Source: Apodemus sylvaticus (Eukaryota; Chordata; Mammalia; Rodentia; Muridae). Taken from it: a stretch of 64,000 bases of DNA. This document shows positions 12,703-24,903 of this stretch, one piece after another; within the stretch, counting starts at the first letter, position 1, and every line of letters begins with the position of its first letter. The notes under the pieces were generated by a model. It worked only from the letters and a program-made list of their open reading frames with translations, was not told where the DNA came from and did not search any database. Position numbers and translations under genes: made by a program. The stretch is taken from NCBI RefSeq assembly GCF_947179515.1, contig NC_067477.1, positions 117,005,562 through 117,069,561 of the forward strand, given 5' to 3'.

Positions 12703-15439
12703 AGTTAGGGCTTAAGATGACTTTTACCTTCTCACAGTTCCTATAGGTCAGCCACCTATGGCGTGAGTCCCCTACTTCAGGGAGCCTCCTATGCTGCTCC
12801 CAAGGAGTCATCTGAAACTGTTGTCACCTCAGAGCTTGGCTGGAGGAAGATTGTCCCCCAAGTGCCTTCACATGGCTTTGGTGAGATTTGGTTAACAATA
12901 GCCACGTGTGGGGCTCTAAAACATGGTAATGTGTTTTCCCAAAGCATGGAAACTGGGCTGTGGTAACATAGTCACAAAAGGATGAGAAATAACTTATGTC
13001 TATTTTCTCCATGTCTTTCACTCCAGAGCTAAAGAGGTAAAGGGAAACACAAGTGTATCACTCTCAGAAAGAGTGCGGTTAACTTCTTGGGAGAGAGTTG
13101 TGTGTGCCCAAGGGTGCAAGCTGGCTGGGTGGGATGGGGACAACCCTTCCTGTTCTGTCTCTATCTGCAGTGATATCTTTTTCATCCTTTCCAACCCAGG
13201 ACATGCCTCAGGGACACATTGATTCCTCTTCTTTCTCATTAGCAACTTGCAATGCTCCATGCATGAGGAAGATGACTGAAGGGAGACAGCAGCCTTGGAC
13301 CCAAGTGACTTTTCCTTACCTATACTCAGCTCCTTGGAAGGGGGTTAGCAGGTTCAGTCCCCCAAGGGAATGGGGTATACAAAGAGGTGTGGACTGAGGG
13401 CAGTCTTTGAAGCTCCTTTCCACAGTGCCTAGCCAAGGTCTCCAACAAATCACCTGTCTGCTTTGGCCTACTTTTTCCATTCTGAATATGGTGAGATTCA
13501 ATAACATACTAAGCAATTAACATGTGTCGTTGTAACAGTACAGCAAGTCTTAGTATCGTTTGAAATGTCTTTTATGAGGCAGGGGATTTCTCTGACACTG
13601 AGAGAGAGCAGCTGTCGAGGCAAGAAGTAGGCACTGTATATGTTTATGCGGATGAACAAATTAATCTGCATGTGAAATCCCAGTGAAATCGACATGAAAT
13701 AAAAATTTCATGCCTTCCGGTGTATCCGTGTTGCCCATGAAATGAGATTAAAAGGAATTTCTGATTTTTTGCTCATCATACTTTCTATGCTGTCTGCATC
13801 TTGCCCTTCTAAAGAGTTGGGTGTCAACTTAAGGGTCAGCCACAGAGTGGGCATTTTGCATTTTACTTTCATCTCCCTTTTTCTCCTGGCATCAGGTGTC
13901 CTTCCACTGAACAGAGCTAAGAGCAGATTAGATGTTCTGTGCTTGAAAAACAAGATCTGATTCCAAAAGCTGGTAGTAAACTCACTACACTCTGCTCTGA
14001 GAAAACTGACATCCAGGAAAGGCTACTGGGTCCAAAGCTGGCTGGCTCCCTTTGCCTGTCTTCTTCATGCCCTGAGAGCTGTGTGCTGGCGAGGAGCGGG
14101 GAGAAGAGATGGAGTCTCTGAGGCCTGGAATGGGGGACACCAAGAATCTCAGATGGAGGTAGAGACTGGAGGATATTCCCCACCTCCACCCCACAGGGGA
14201 CTCGCTTAGGCACACACAATACTTTCCCAAGAAACCAGCCCCACCCCTATTAGGAGTCATAAGCCTGCACATCCCTTTATCTCTGGCTCTGAAGTTAGGG
14301 AAATGGGGCATATGGAGAGAACTTATTTTCTCAACATGGGACCAGCCTCCTACAGAACAAAAGTGTGGGTGTTAGAAACACAAGTAATTTCTACATAGGA
14401 TCAGATGTCCAGGAACCATTTAACTCAGCCTTGCATGGTTCTTACCCAGTCTTGCCCTAGTAGGTAGCATCTCTCTTGGGATAGCTCCTTCATTGTCCTG
14501 TCCCTGCACAGCAACACAACCTGTTTTCCCCTCCTAGGCAGATCTCTAGTTTTTAGAACTCAGTACAAACAGTATAAAGAGACACAGAACAGGCACAAGT
14601 AACAACTGGGTCACTCTAGCATGAGGGTATTATTATAGCATGGGATAAACCCAGAAAGTCTTGCTCTAGACCCCTTCACTAGCTTCAGTAAATTACTGAG
14701 CCTTGCTGTCTGCCACCTTGGGCCTCCTCAGTCCATCATGGTGGGAAGAGCCTGGTGTATCATACATATCATGGTAGACAGGAAGAAGACATGGAAGAAC
14801 AGACTAGAGACCTGCTATAACCTTTGAAGACACACCCCATCCATAACCTACTTACTTCAACTGGGTCCTCCCAACATAGCAGCATCCCTCACTGGGACAG
14901 CCCAGCATTCAAAACATGGAAATGTAAAACATTCCATACTTGATAGTGTATCTGTGTCACCCATGAAACGATATTGAAAGATGAGCAACGCGATTGTGGC
15001 TGATGAAAGATGTGTCCATTGCAGGTCTGTGCCAATGCAAGGGAGCATTTCAGGTTCGAACCATGACAACAGTGAACCGGGGAAACAATAGGCACTTCCT
15101 AAGCTACTGTGACATCATACACCTGAGGTGTTCCACTGGCAATAAGGGTTCCACTAGTAGTCGTTTAAATACACTCTGTAGGGGATATTGTCACCATCCT
15201 TAAGCAGGAGGCTAAGGGTCAGGGCAGGGAAATCATTACAGAACTCTGATCGACTGTGTAACCTGAGTGTGCCCCATGCCAGCCCTTGTCTGATCCTTAC
15301 TGTGCATGTTGTCTATTAGCTCAACAGCCTCCATCCTGCTCTGGCCAAGCTGCCCCTTCAGTAACTGCCTTTATTCTCCCCTTTCCACAATGCCAGACCC
15401 ATTTCCAGGCTCACAGCCATGAGCAGCTCGCCTCTATAC

Positions 15440-15760
15440 CAACCTCGTCGTAATAACGATTACGCTTTCACTCTGTTTTAAAGTTAGCTGGCTTCCCCCT
15501 CTTATCTCTCCCTCTGGTTATTATGATCGAGCATAAAATCCTGAATGTTTATAATTTATGGCCAAGTATTTTCTCTCAGCATGTGGTAAGAGGAAGACCA
15601 TGTGTTCTAGGGCCATGGGGACCGCTAAAAGCTCCCAACTCATTAACGAAACGGGGGCGACCATGACGGTCAGCATGCTCTCCCTCACAGGCAGCTGTAG
15701 TGTTTTACGATCATACGAAATAAAATGGGAGGCATTGTGAGTGTCATTGTTTCCTGGGAT
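15440..15760. promoter_or_regulatory. Candidate conserved non-coding element 1
   Basis: Unique, repeat-free sequence that keeps isolated CpGs in an AT-rich setting (ctcgtcgtaataacgattac, ctcattaacgaaac, gttttacgatcatacgaa) and holds several TAAT-type homeobox cores. This texture is typical of intronic enhancers, but I cannot test conservation. Confidence 0.25.
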
Positions 15761-16102
15761 AATGGACAGGCATGTTTCTAATGTACTGTGGTTGTCATGT
15801 TCATTTAGGGGTATGGTGTGGGCAGGACACAGCGATTTGCAGTAGGGTAAAGGAAGGGAGGACTAAGGCTCCTCTCAGGCCCAGGATTGACCTCAGAAGT
15901 GCTCCCTGGAAGCACTTGCAGTCAGTGACTCTGAACTTTCTTGAGCTGGGAATCCAGGTGGGACATTGTGTATCACCAATGAGTCCTTCAGAAAAGAAGA
16001 GGACACAAAACTGTGTTTAAAATCAGTCTGGAACATGTTATTCAGAAGCTTCTGTGGTGGGATTAGCTTGCCTCTAACAGCACACAGACACACTTCACAT
16101 GG

Positions 16103-16130
16103 ACACACACACACACACACACACACACAC
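16103..16130 (+). repeat. (CA)n microsatellite
   Basis: Fourteen CA units. Confidence 0.9.
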
Positions 16131-16234
16131 TTCTATTTCCCCACATAGTTAATGCTTCCTCTGAGTTCAGAAAATGACCTAAGCATCCCCCCATCTTTCC
16201 TGCTTAGCTCCTCTCTTCAATAAACCCCCTGAAT

Positions 16235-16450
16235 CTTTAATAAATCATCAGCATGCTTTCTCGTCCATCTGCTGGCGCCAGACGTCAGCACTGGCCGCCT
16301 TCTTCATTCCCCTCATGGCCCGAGAGACCTCAGTGTTTGATTAATCTTTTAGGTCCCTCCCACAGAGAGCCCACTTACTGTCTGGGCCGACTCTCCTCTG
16401 AGAATACAGCTTTAAGGCTTTTTCTTAGACTTGAGTCCGTATTGTCATTG
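16235..16450. promoter_or_regulatory. Candidate conserved non-coding element 2
   Basis: Repeat-free sequence with retained CpGs (ctggcgccagacgtcagcac, which includes a TGGCGCCA palindrome and a CRE-like GACGTCA) beside TAAT/ATTA cores (tttaataaatcatc, tttgattaatctttt). Function is inferred only from base composition and motifs. Confidence 0.25.
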
Positions 16451-17007
16451 CGTAGTGCTTGTCACTGAGCAGGCTGAAGGCCAGCCCTTGGATAGCAGGT
16501 GACTCCTTTGCAGGATTCATTGATGCCTGTGTGCTTAATGTCACTTGCCCTGAACTAGCAAGTGCATGGGACACTAGGGACCAGTACCAGATAAGGACAT
16601 GGGACCTGAAGTACCCTCATCTCATGCATGAACCAGGTGTGTCCTTTGGGGCGGGAGTTCTGAGCTTCGGTTTACTTTTCTGCAGAGGCTGCTGTGAGTC
16701 CAGACCCTTAGGGTTAAGCAGGGCAGCTTGAGGAGGGATATGAATCTGAGAATGTGAAACACCATCTTACCCCCGACCTCTGTGCTTATACACAGTAGCA
16801 TAGCCCTTGGGCTTCCTGGTATCACCCTAGGCGAGCCCAGTGTCTGCCCATTTTGGACATAGCAGCTTCCAGGCCTGGCCGCATATCACCTAGGTTCCAG
16901 CTGCTGCTTGCAACCTTAAGAGTTCTGCTTCCCATCCTCAACCTCCCTTCCTTTTCCACCCTGTGAGCTTACACCTCTAGTCAATGCACACAATACTTCC
17001 CTTAGAG

Positions 17008-17233
17008 CAGTGGTTCTTAACCTTCTAAATGTTATCACCCTTTAATGCAGTTCCTCGTGTTGTGGTGACCCCCAACTGTAAAATTATTTTTGTTCCTACC
17101 TCATAACTGTAATGTACTACTGTTATGAATGACAATGTAAATATCTGATATACAAGATATCTGATATGTGTTCCCTGTGAAAGGCTTGCTCAGCTCTTAA
17201 AGGGACCACAACCCACAGATTGAGCAAAAGCTG
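17008..17233 (-). mobile_element. URR1-type hAT relic
   Basis: The left end cagtggttcttaaccttc, then ttaatgcagttcctcgtg, gtaaatatctgatatacaag and the right end acagattgagcaaaagctg fit a URR1-family copy in the opposite orientation to the one at 9295. Confidence 0.8.
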
Positions 17234-17269
17234 CCTTAGAGGCTGGTTCAGCTATTTTCTGTTCCCATT

Positions 17270-17420
17270 TCTTTGGCACTTGCTGAATGCTTTGTGTGTA
17301 TTATCCACAGCCTTCAGAGCCAGTCTGGGAGGAGAGTCTTCACTACATTTCACAGGTGACAGTATTGAAGCTTGGGGTTGGGGAATGCCATACCCTAGGG
17401 CACACAACCAGCTCTTGGTA
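17270..17420 (+). repeat. MIR-like relic
   Basis: The order ctttgtgtgtattatccaca, catttcacaggtgacag and gggcacacaacc fits the MIR core. It is strongly diverged. Confidence 0.45.
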
Positions 17421-18689
17421 AATGCAGATCCAAGTCTAGATATCAGGCCCTGGTTCATGGTACCAGCACATATGATGCTGTACCTGAGCTCTTCCCAGTT
17501 CTTGCCTCTCATTGCTCCCTGGCCACCGTCAGCACCAATGGAGATGCCCACCATGACACCTTTCCAACATGAGAAAGATCCCGTTAGGCACAGCAGGAGT
17601 CATCTTCACATTTGGACTGATGAGACTGTCACCTTTTGCTACCTGTCATAATGATCAATGAGGGAGATTTGCATGTTAGGGGTTACCATCTCCACTGTCA
17701 GGGTGAAGAATCTAAAGATAAGGAAATCAAAGTCACAGGTAAGTAACCCTATGGCATAGCTGGACCTCGGGTGCAAAGAGTGCTTGAAGCATTTGGTTCA
17801 AATGGTCCATGTTTTCTATAACAGGCTACACCCAGAGCTTCTGTGCCAAGATCTTTTGTGGGAGAGTTTGGACTAACCATGTCCCACAGAGGAGTAGGCA
17901 GCAGCCTGCCAAGGTGGGCAATTTGCTCAAGGTCTCATGCTGGAAGATGGTGTCTCAAGTCCCAGACCCAGAGTCTGTGGTTGCTCTACCCCATTCTCTG
18001 TCCATCATCACCTTACCCTCTGGGGTCCAATATGTTATGTAGCCTTCTTTATACCTCTACATGTTTGCTGTACTTCTGGGTCACTGTACATTGACATGCC
18101 TATAGCCCCAAATGGCATCTCTGAAGCAAGAAAAGTAATCCCTGTGTTTAAATCTCTCTAATAAGGTGATACTGCCAAAGACCACCATTCTCCCCCAACT
18201 TACCCCCAAGTAACTCAAATCATAAAAGCCAAGGCTTGACTCCCCAGGATCCCCTCAAGCATCATCCCCCATGGCAGAGCCACAGCAGCCAGATGTTCTG
18301 ACAGCAGTGGCATTCAAGATCTCCTTTTTCTCCCAGAGAGAGAGAGAGCAGGAGGCTACACTAAGGTCTCTGACTTACTTCCCTTTCCATAGTTAATTTG
18401 TCCCACCTACTTCCTTGTATCAGGCTTATTCTTCAGGAGTATTCATTGCTGCCCATCCTACTGCCAGGGCGTTCTCTAAGATCCACCATGACTTCAGTGA
18501 TCCTGTAACCTACCAAGTAGGGACCCCAATACCACCATTCCCCCCTCCCTTCACCATTGCTCCCAGTGAGAGCTGTGGCTAGGTCCAAAGACCGATGAGT
18601 ACATATTCTCTTTAGTAGAAACTATTTCCAAGTATTTTCTCTCCCCTTTTATAACAGTTTCTAATGTCCAGCAAATCATCCTTGATTAA

Positions 18690-19190
18690 ACCAAGTGGCT
18701 TGAAACAGCACAAGTCATGAACCATCTTGACAGTGTCTATGGGTCAGAAATTGGGAGCATCTAGTCTGGGCAGTACTGGCTTAGTATCCCTCACTAGGCT
18801 CCAGTCAGCAGTCTGTTGTAGCTGCTGGCATAGCCTTGGCTGGAGTGGGTAGGCCAGCTCCTGATGTGGTCCACTTATATGGCTGGCTAGCTGATGGTGA
18901 TGAAGATGAGAACCCTTAGCTTCTATGAGGAAGTCTCTCTACAGGGATACCTGAGTGTCTTCACAGCACAACTGCTGGCTCCCCCTCCATGTGACCGAAA
19001 AAGAGGCTACAGGGTTTTCATAAAGTCACAGAGTGTCACATCCACCATATCCTACTGGTTATATCAGGATTCATGGAAGGAAGGGACTCCTCAAGAACAT
19101 AAAACTTGTGAATGGGACTCCCTAGAAGCCTTCTGGAAGGTTGCCACATGTCTTAGAACCATAAATGATCGGGTTTCCTGCTGACCTGGA
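18690..19190 (-). repeat. Ancient mammalian LTR/MaLR-like repeat, antisense
   Basis: The blocks gtggcttgaaacagcac, tgggtcagaaattgggagc, ccctcactaggctccagtca and cctgagtgtcttcacagcac recur in an old mammal-wide interspersed repeat of the MLT/MaLR type. The family call is uncertain. Confidence 0.4.
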
Positions 19191-20689
19191 CATGTAGGTC
19201 CTGACTTTCTTCCTTTTTTATAAAAGAGCATCTGGTATACAAATACTCCACTGTGAAGATGCCAACATGGATCGAGTGATGGTTCTTCCCTGTATGAACT
19301 CAGTAAAGTTGAGGAAATAGTCTCATCATGAGACATGCTAGAAAAGAGACATCTTCCATGTGTCTAGTATAAACAACAGGCCATTAGCCTCTTGGATACC
19401 GTGGAATGTTTTTCCAGAAAAGGGGGACGGACATTCACTCCAAGTCTCAAAGGGTGACTAGGGACTCTTAAGTGGTAGAAAAATGGAGGACATTGTTCCA
19501 TATGGCATGAGCAACAGCAGAGAGGTAAAGAGTGTGTGTGACTGTGGTTACAAAAGTGTCTTAAAGAGTAGAGCATGAATGCAGGCTTTATATTTCAGGA
19601 GCCACTTGAGGGTTTTAGGCCAGAGAAGGGCCTGGCAGAGCCTTGTGGGACAGGGCTGGGTGGAAGACTATGAAGGAAGGAGCTGTGCTGCAACCGTCGT
19701 GGCTTAGAGCGTGGTCTAACTGGGACACTAGGGGATGAAAAAATGACAGACATGCATACAGAAAAGCTGGCCTCCGTTGGGCCATGGCTCTGATGGAGTC
19801 ACACCTCCAGCCACATCCTGGACTCTCAACATACTTATTTTATACATCTTAACCATGGAGGCCAATTTATTATACAGAGCTGAACAAGGAGGCAGGGTTA
19901 GCTTAGGCGGGAGTCGCTGTAGGGAAGCAGTTTCAGTTTCAGGTTATTATAGGCAGCTAGGAAGAAGAAGCTATGGTTGATAGTTTCTGCACACACTGCT
20001 TTTAGCTAAAGGATAGCCATCCATAATATCTGTACTTAGATCACAGGGAAGGCTTTGCCATTTTCCTGAGTCTCACCTGAGAGTCTTCGCTGTTTGCCAT
20101 GGTCTGAGGTTTGGGCATGTCTGTGTGCATGTCAACAAGGCATATTCATGCAGGACTTCATTTACTCCTCACAGAGTTGCAGTAGGCTGGGGAGGAGTGA
20201 TGTAGGGGAGGCAGCTCTGAGGTGGGACTGAATGTGTCTCTGAGAGGGGACAGGAAGGTCCGAAAGCCTCGGCTTACCTTCCTCATCATTTCCTTACCTT
20301 ACCTTCTTCCCTAACTCTTGGTTCTGATCCTGGCTTCCCCGTGCCTATGCCATAAGCATGCAGTATTTAAGCACTGGATCTCAAGGAAGCATCAATGCAG
20401 CATCACTAGGAGACTCACGGGAAGGAAGCATCAGTTCTTTTAGTGCAGGACTGGAGATCTTGAGTGTTTCAGCCTTAGACTTGGGTGGGAATCTGTTTTA
20501 AAATGTGAGCCATTCTTCCAGGAAGATTGAAAAGTCATCTTCGTACAAATTATTTCCAAACAACTCTTTAGGACTCAGTCCCCTCAAAGCCTATCGGTAG
20601 GTCTCTGGACTTTTTGCTAAAAGATCAGGAAGAAATGAAAAAAAAAATGAGAACAAAAATCTGACCCACCTAGTACATTATTTACTTCC

Positions 20690-20930
20690 TTTTTTTAATG
20701 TTCCATAACCCCACCTATAATCGGGCCACCCCTGAAATCATGAGAAACAGGAGGAAGAATACACCCAGATGACAGCCCCCAGCGGCACTGGCCTCACTTA
20801 GTCGGCCCATTTCCATTATTATAGCAATTCTCCGGCTGTGGGCTACAATTTTCACTTGAGGCACGGTATTAAATTGAAATTACCCCAGAGGTGATAGTCA
20901 TACAAAATAATCCTGAACACATGAAAGCAA
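20690..20930. promoter_or_regulatory. Candidate conserved non-coding element 3
   Basis: Unique sequence just upstream of the L1 insertion with retained CpGs and AT-rich cores (cctataatcgggccacc, cattattatagcaattctcc, cggtattaaattgaaattac). It is suggestive of an enhancer, but unproven. Confidence 0.25.
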
Positions 20931-21036
20931 GTGCCTTCTCAGCATGAGACTTTACGGCTTATACTGAGGTTGTAGGGCTCTGCTTCTTTAAGTATGCTAG
21001 ACTGGGAAGGGGTAGGGGGACAGGGAGCCAGCCATC

Positions 21037-21746
21037 AAAAAGGACCCACCCCCACTGCTGGTGGGGCTGTAAGATGGTACAACCACTGTGGAAATCAGTC
21101 TGGATGTTCCTCAGAAAACTGGACATGAGACTTCCAGAGGACACTGCTATACCTCTCCTGGGTATATACCCAAAGGATTTCCCAGCATGCAATAAAGACA
21201 CATGCTCCATTATGTTCATAGCAACCTTATTTATAATAGCCAGAAGCTGGAAAGAACCCAGATGCCCCTCAAAGGAGGAATGGATGCAGAAAATGTGGTA
21301 TATTTACACAATGGAATACTACTCAGCAATTAGAAACAATGAATTCACAAAATTTTTTGGCAAATGGTTTGATCTGGAAAATATCCTAAGTGAGGTAACC
21401 CAATCACAAAAGAATACACATGGAATGCAATCTCTGATAAGTGGATATTAATTAGCCCAGAAGCTCTGAATACCCAAGGCACAAATTGTATAACAAATGA
21501 CTCCCATGAAGAAGTATGGAGAGGGTCCTGATCCTGGAAAGGATTGATCTATCATGGGAAGGGAATATAAAGACAGAGAAAAAGGAGGGAGGTGATTGGA
21601 GAAGGGATGGAGAGAAGAAGGTTTATGGGACATATGGGGAGGGGGGATCCGGGAAAGGGGAAATCATTTGGAATGTAAACAAAGAATATAGAAAATAAAA
21701 AATATTAAACAAAACAAAACAAACAAACAAAAAAAGGACCCACCCC
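21037..21746 (+). mobile_element. 5'-truncated LINE-1 with intact 16-bp target-site duplication
   Basis: The direct repeat aaaaaggacccacccc at 21037-21052 and 21731-21746 brackets a sense-strand L1 of about 680 bp. The insert has the last 125 or so codons of ORF2 in one open frame (…LFIIARSWKEPRCPS…, …YIYTMEYYSAI…) up to a stop at 21449-21451, a G-rich 3' UTR, and an A-rich tail with AAC units. The 5' truncation removes the endonuclease and reverse transcriptase, so it is immobile. Confidence 0.9.
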
Positions 21747-22073
21747 TGCTGCTGCTGGTCCAGAAGTCAATACCATAAGGCTTCTGTTGGCTTGGGTCTG
21801 CTCTTTAGCCAGAGGCTTGGGCAAGAAGGCTGAAAGGGTCCTGATTTTGAGTAGAGTCTAAGACTTGTAATTTTGTTCCTACAACAGTTAGGAAATAGTT
21901 ACTGTACTTGAACTCAGGATGTGTAAGTGACCATATTGTTTCTGTTTAAACTCCAGATTCCCCTAGTGGTAGACATTTAACTTTATTCATTCCCAGAAAA
22001 TGCCCATGGTTCCAGGTGCTTAGTTCTGTTTTGCTCTTTAAAGTCTTACTTATCGTCTGCCTTTGTTTGCCAG

Positions 22074-22172
22074 ATGTTCACTGCTTGTGTATTGCACGGA
22101 CCTTCCTCCCACCAGCATCATCATCACCTTCCACAACGAGGCGCGCTCCACTCTGCTCAGAACCATCCGCAG
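22074..22172 (+). CDS. Galnt14: Galnt14 exon A (start of catalytic domain, FHNEA segment)
   Basis: This 99-bp internal exon encodes about residues 100-133 of GalNAc-transferase 14. The reading frame gives a Tyr-Cys-Thr-Asp-Leu-Pro-Pro stretch followed by [18 protein letters not shown], the start of the GT-A nucleotide-binding fold that holds UDP-GalNAc. The acceptor is a good pyrimidine tract ending ttgccag, and the donor is ag|gtaagc. The first base completes a split codon and the last two bases (AG) start a Ser codon finished by exon B, so both flanking introns are phase 2. The match to recalled human GALNT14 is nearly perfect, whereas GALNT16 differs here (DLPATSV). No earlier coding exon is visible in the window. 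Confidence 0.95.
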
Positions 22173-23289
22173 GTAAGCCATCTTCCTGTCTCGGGGTCAA
22201 CACTAGCCTGGTACTTAGTCAAGCTTGTGACTGCTCACAGGGCATCCTGCAGGCATGTACCAGGCACCAGTCTATACAGCACATGCTTCCACTCTGCCAC
22301 TCCTCACATGCTGCTGAGAGACGCCATCGTCCCATTTTAAAAGAGAAAGACAGATGCCAATAGTGCCTGGTAACTCACAAACATTCAGAAATCAAGCAGA
22401 GGAATGGAAAACAGGCCCTTTGCCCTTCTGTGCCAGGCTATCTGAAGAACATGGACTGCCGTGATCTCAACTGATAAAGAAAGCTCACACAGATAGGTTG
22501 CTTGTTCCATCGCCAGCCTCTGGCTAGATCAGGACTTGAGGTCCCCTAGGCTGTTCATCCTGTTACACTTTTCCAAAGCTGGGACAGTGGTGGGATGTCG
22601 GAACAGTGGCAGTCAATCATTAATGTACACTTTCTGGGCATCCATTGTCAACTTCAGTCCTGCTTCTCCTGGGCTTCCCTGCCACCTTGACACCCAGTCT
22701 CAGACATCTTCCTACTAGGAGAGGTCTGTCCTGACAAAGATGGCCTGTGGCCTGCCCAGCTTTTCCGTGTGTTCAACTCTCAATGCCAGCCACAGGCGAA
22801 CAGGTCCCAGAAAGCGGAACAGGGAGCTGACTAGGAATTGTAACCCTCTACCCTGGGATTCTCAGGAGACTCTGGCGGGTTTGGGTACCATTCTCTGGAA
22901 TGACACTCCTTTCATCTCCCCAACTATACCCTTTCCTATCCAGTCAAGGTGCCTCATTCTTCCTCAGACCCCCAACAGTAGCTCCCCTGACTCCTGTGAC
23001 CTAGTAAGGTCATGTTCATCTCCAGACAAACTTGGGCTCTTGCCCTCAGCTGGGGTGGTGAGTAGGTCAACATGAGACTTGGAAATCCAACATCAAGGTC
23101 ACATAGCACAGCACTAAAATTCTGGCCCATGCCCTGATATTGAGTCCTCTCAGCTGCCTGAACCAAGAAGGTATGACACACAGGAAGATTTAGCATCACT
23201 GGTGTGATGTTGGAGCTTTAGATATACAGCCAGAGCTTTGGGTGTTCACAGAACCCAGGCTCCTCAGTAAAGTATGCATAGAAGCTTCC

Positions 23290-23317
23290 TGTTGTTGTTG
23301 TTGTTGTTGTTGTTGTT
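23290..23317 (+). repeat. (GTT)n microsatellite
   Basis: Nine GTT units immediately before the LTR-like repeat. Confidence 0.9.
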
Positions 23318-23318
23318 T

Positions 23319-23660
23319 GTCAGCTTGACACAGACTAGAGTCATTTGGGAAGAGAAATGTCATCTGAGAAATCACCTCTATCAGATTGCCTGTGGGGGCA
23401 TTTAAAAATAAATATTATTGGTGATTGATATGAGAAAGCCTCACTTACTGTGGGCAATGCAGCTACTGAGCAAGTGATCCTGGGTGCTTTAAGAAAGTGG
23501 GCTGATAAATCCATGAGACGCAAGCCAGTGAGCAGGACTCTTCCATGGCCTCTGTATCAGCTCCCAACTTAGGTGCCTACCCCGACTTCTTCTCAGTGAT
23601 GGGAATGTATCCTGAGAGTTACAAGTTGTAGTAAAGCTTTCCCTTCCCGAGTTGCTTTTG
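23319..23660 (+). repeat. MT/MaLR-like LTR, sense
   Basis: The blocks gtcagcttgacacagactag, agtcatttgggaagag, gattgatatgagaaagcc and aagccagtgagcagga follow the order of the same family seen antisense at 1915-2678. No internal retroviral sequence is present. Confidence 0.6.
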
Positions 23661-24637
23661 GTCACGACAATAGTAGAAACTCTAACTGCGACACTCCATG
23701 TCCCAGAGGCATATAGTTTACCGGGTATCATGTGGGAAGGTCGTCTGATACACAGGCAACCAGAGAGAGTATAAAGCACAGCCAACCTCCCCCTCTTCAT
23801 CTCTAATAGACAAGCCGCACTGTCTCCATCCTCCCACATCTATGTGCTATGGCAGTGGGGAATTCTGGGTAGAGGGAAGTAAACTCAGCAGCAGGCTTAC
23901 TCCAAGGGGCCATAATACACCTTATGTCCACAGGTCACTAAATGTTGAATGTCTACTGTGTATGGCCATGGAATCCCTTAAAGGAAACGATCTACCCATT
24001 TTTCGGAAGGAGCAGATTCACCTGCACCCTATGTGTCTTTGGTGCATGATGGCTAGCTGTTTCCTCCAGCCACCAACCATGTCCTAGCTTCTGTATTCAC
24101 CTTACAGGGCCCTCACTTCACATGCAATTTTCCAATAAGACAACAGTTCTTCACACACACATACACACATACACACAAACACACTCAAATAAATAAATAG
24201 ATGGATAGATAGATAAATAGATAGGTTGACAGATAAATGTAATTAAGAGGAGATTGGCACAGCCCCAGTCTAAGACTGAAGTCCACAAGGCTCCCTGGAG
24301 ATAGACATATTGGTATGACTACACATTTAAGACTGAAGACATTGATGTTTGAGTCCACGGGCAGCCATAGTGTGTGTACTGACTCAAAGGGAGGCAATAG
24401 GCTTCTTCCTTCCAGGTTTGCACTGTCTGAGCCTCCAGCCCAAGGTACTGTGCTGCCTACCTGCAGTTGGGTCTTCCCTCCTTGCTTGGATGATCCACAT
24501 GGCAATCTTTCTGGAAACAGCCCCACAGATATGCTCAGAAGATGCTTTACTAATGTTTTTAGGGTGTCCCATAATCCCACTAATGTGCCCATTAGATCAA
24601 TCATAGTAAGCAAAAGACTGGGATCTATTGCTGGCAC

Positions 24638-24657
24638 GGGGGGGGGGGGGGGGGGGG
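24638..24657 (+). repeat. Run of 20 G
   Basis: A perfect poly-G run that can form G-quadruplexes; also prone to sequencing or assembly length error. Confidence 0.9.
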
Positions 24658-24747
24658 CGTCTGTGTGATTATGAGCCTCCAGTTCTGAAAGATAGCTGTG
24701 TTCTAATGTGGTGTCACTCCAGTGTAAGAAGATGCCAGATTCTCTTG

Positions 24748-24903
24748 GAGGCCTTGCTAGAACATGCTTCTTTGGGCTCCAGCCTCAGAGAATCTGACTC
24801 AGTGAGTCTGGAATATGGCCTGGGAATTTGCATTTCTAACAAGTCCCAGGCAATGGCAATGCTGCTGGCTCTGGGCTCAGACTTTGAGAATCTCAGCTGT
24901 GCA
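24748..24903 (+). mobile_element. MER5A hAT relic
   Basis: The sequence cctgggaatttgcatttcta followed by acaagtcccaggcaatg and gactttgagaatct is the signature of the ancient mammalian MER5A element. Confidence 0.7.

Larger units (their letters stand above)
1..22073 (+). other. Galnt14: Probable 5' intron of Galnt14 (3' part)
   Basis: No stretch here encodes the expected preceding GALNT14 residues (the [20 protein letters not shown] region), and no open frame is recognisable as another protein. The acceptor of exon A closes this region, so it is read as intron. It contains interspersed repeats and microsatellites listed separately, plus unique sequence between about 13000-16990 and 19200-21030 with candidate regulatory islands. 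Stretches such as 300-1190, 3400-6080, 10000-11880 and 17700-18680 show only low-complexity or unassigned unique DNA. Confidence 0.75.

Noticed and set aside
21074..21451. 125-codon open frame that looks like a real protein
   Set aside because: It is the C-terminal end of L1 ORF2 in a 5'-truncated, target-site-flanked insertion, not a separate gene.
1..22073. Possible upstream Galnt14 exons (membrane anchor, stem, [11 protein letters not shown] region)
   Set aside because: I looked for the expected coding text before exon A and found none, so these exons are taken to lie before the window.
23319..23660. Possible endogenous retrovirus
   Set aside because: Only solo LTR-like sequence is visible here and at the other MaLR-like copies; no gag, pol or env-like frame accompanies them.
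24185..24637. 150-codon open frame on the minus strand
   Set aside because: It ends in an ATAG-type simple repeat and overlaps intronic unique DNA and runs up to the poly-G; no recognisable protein.
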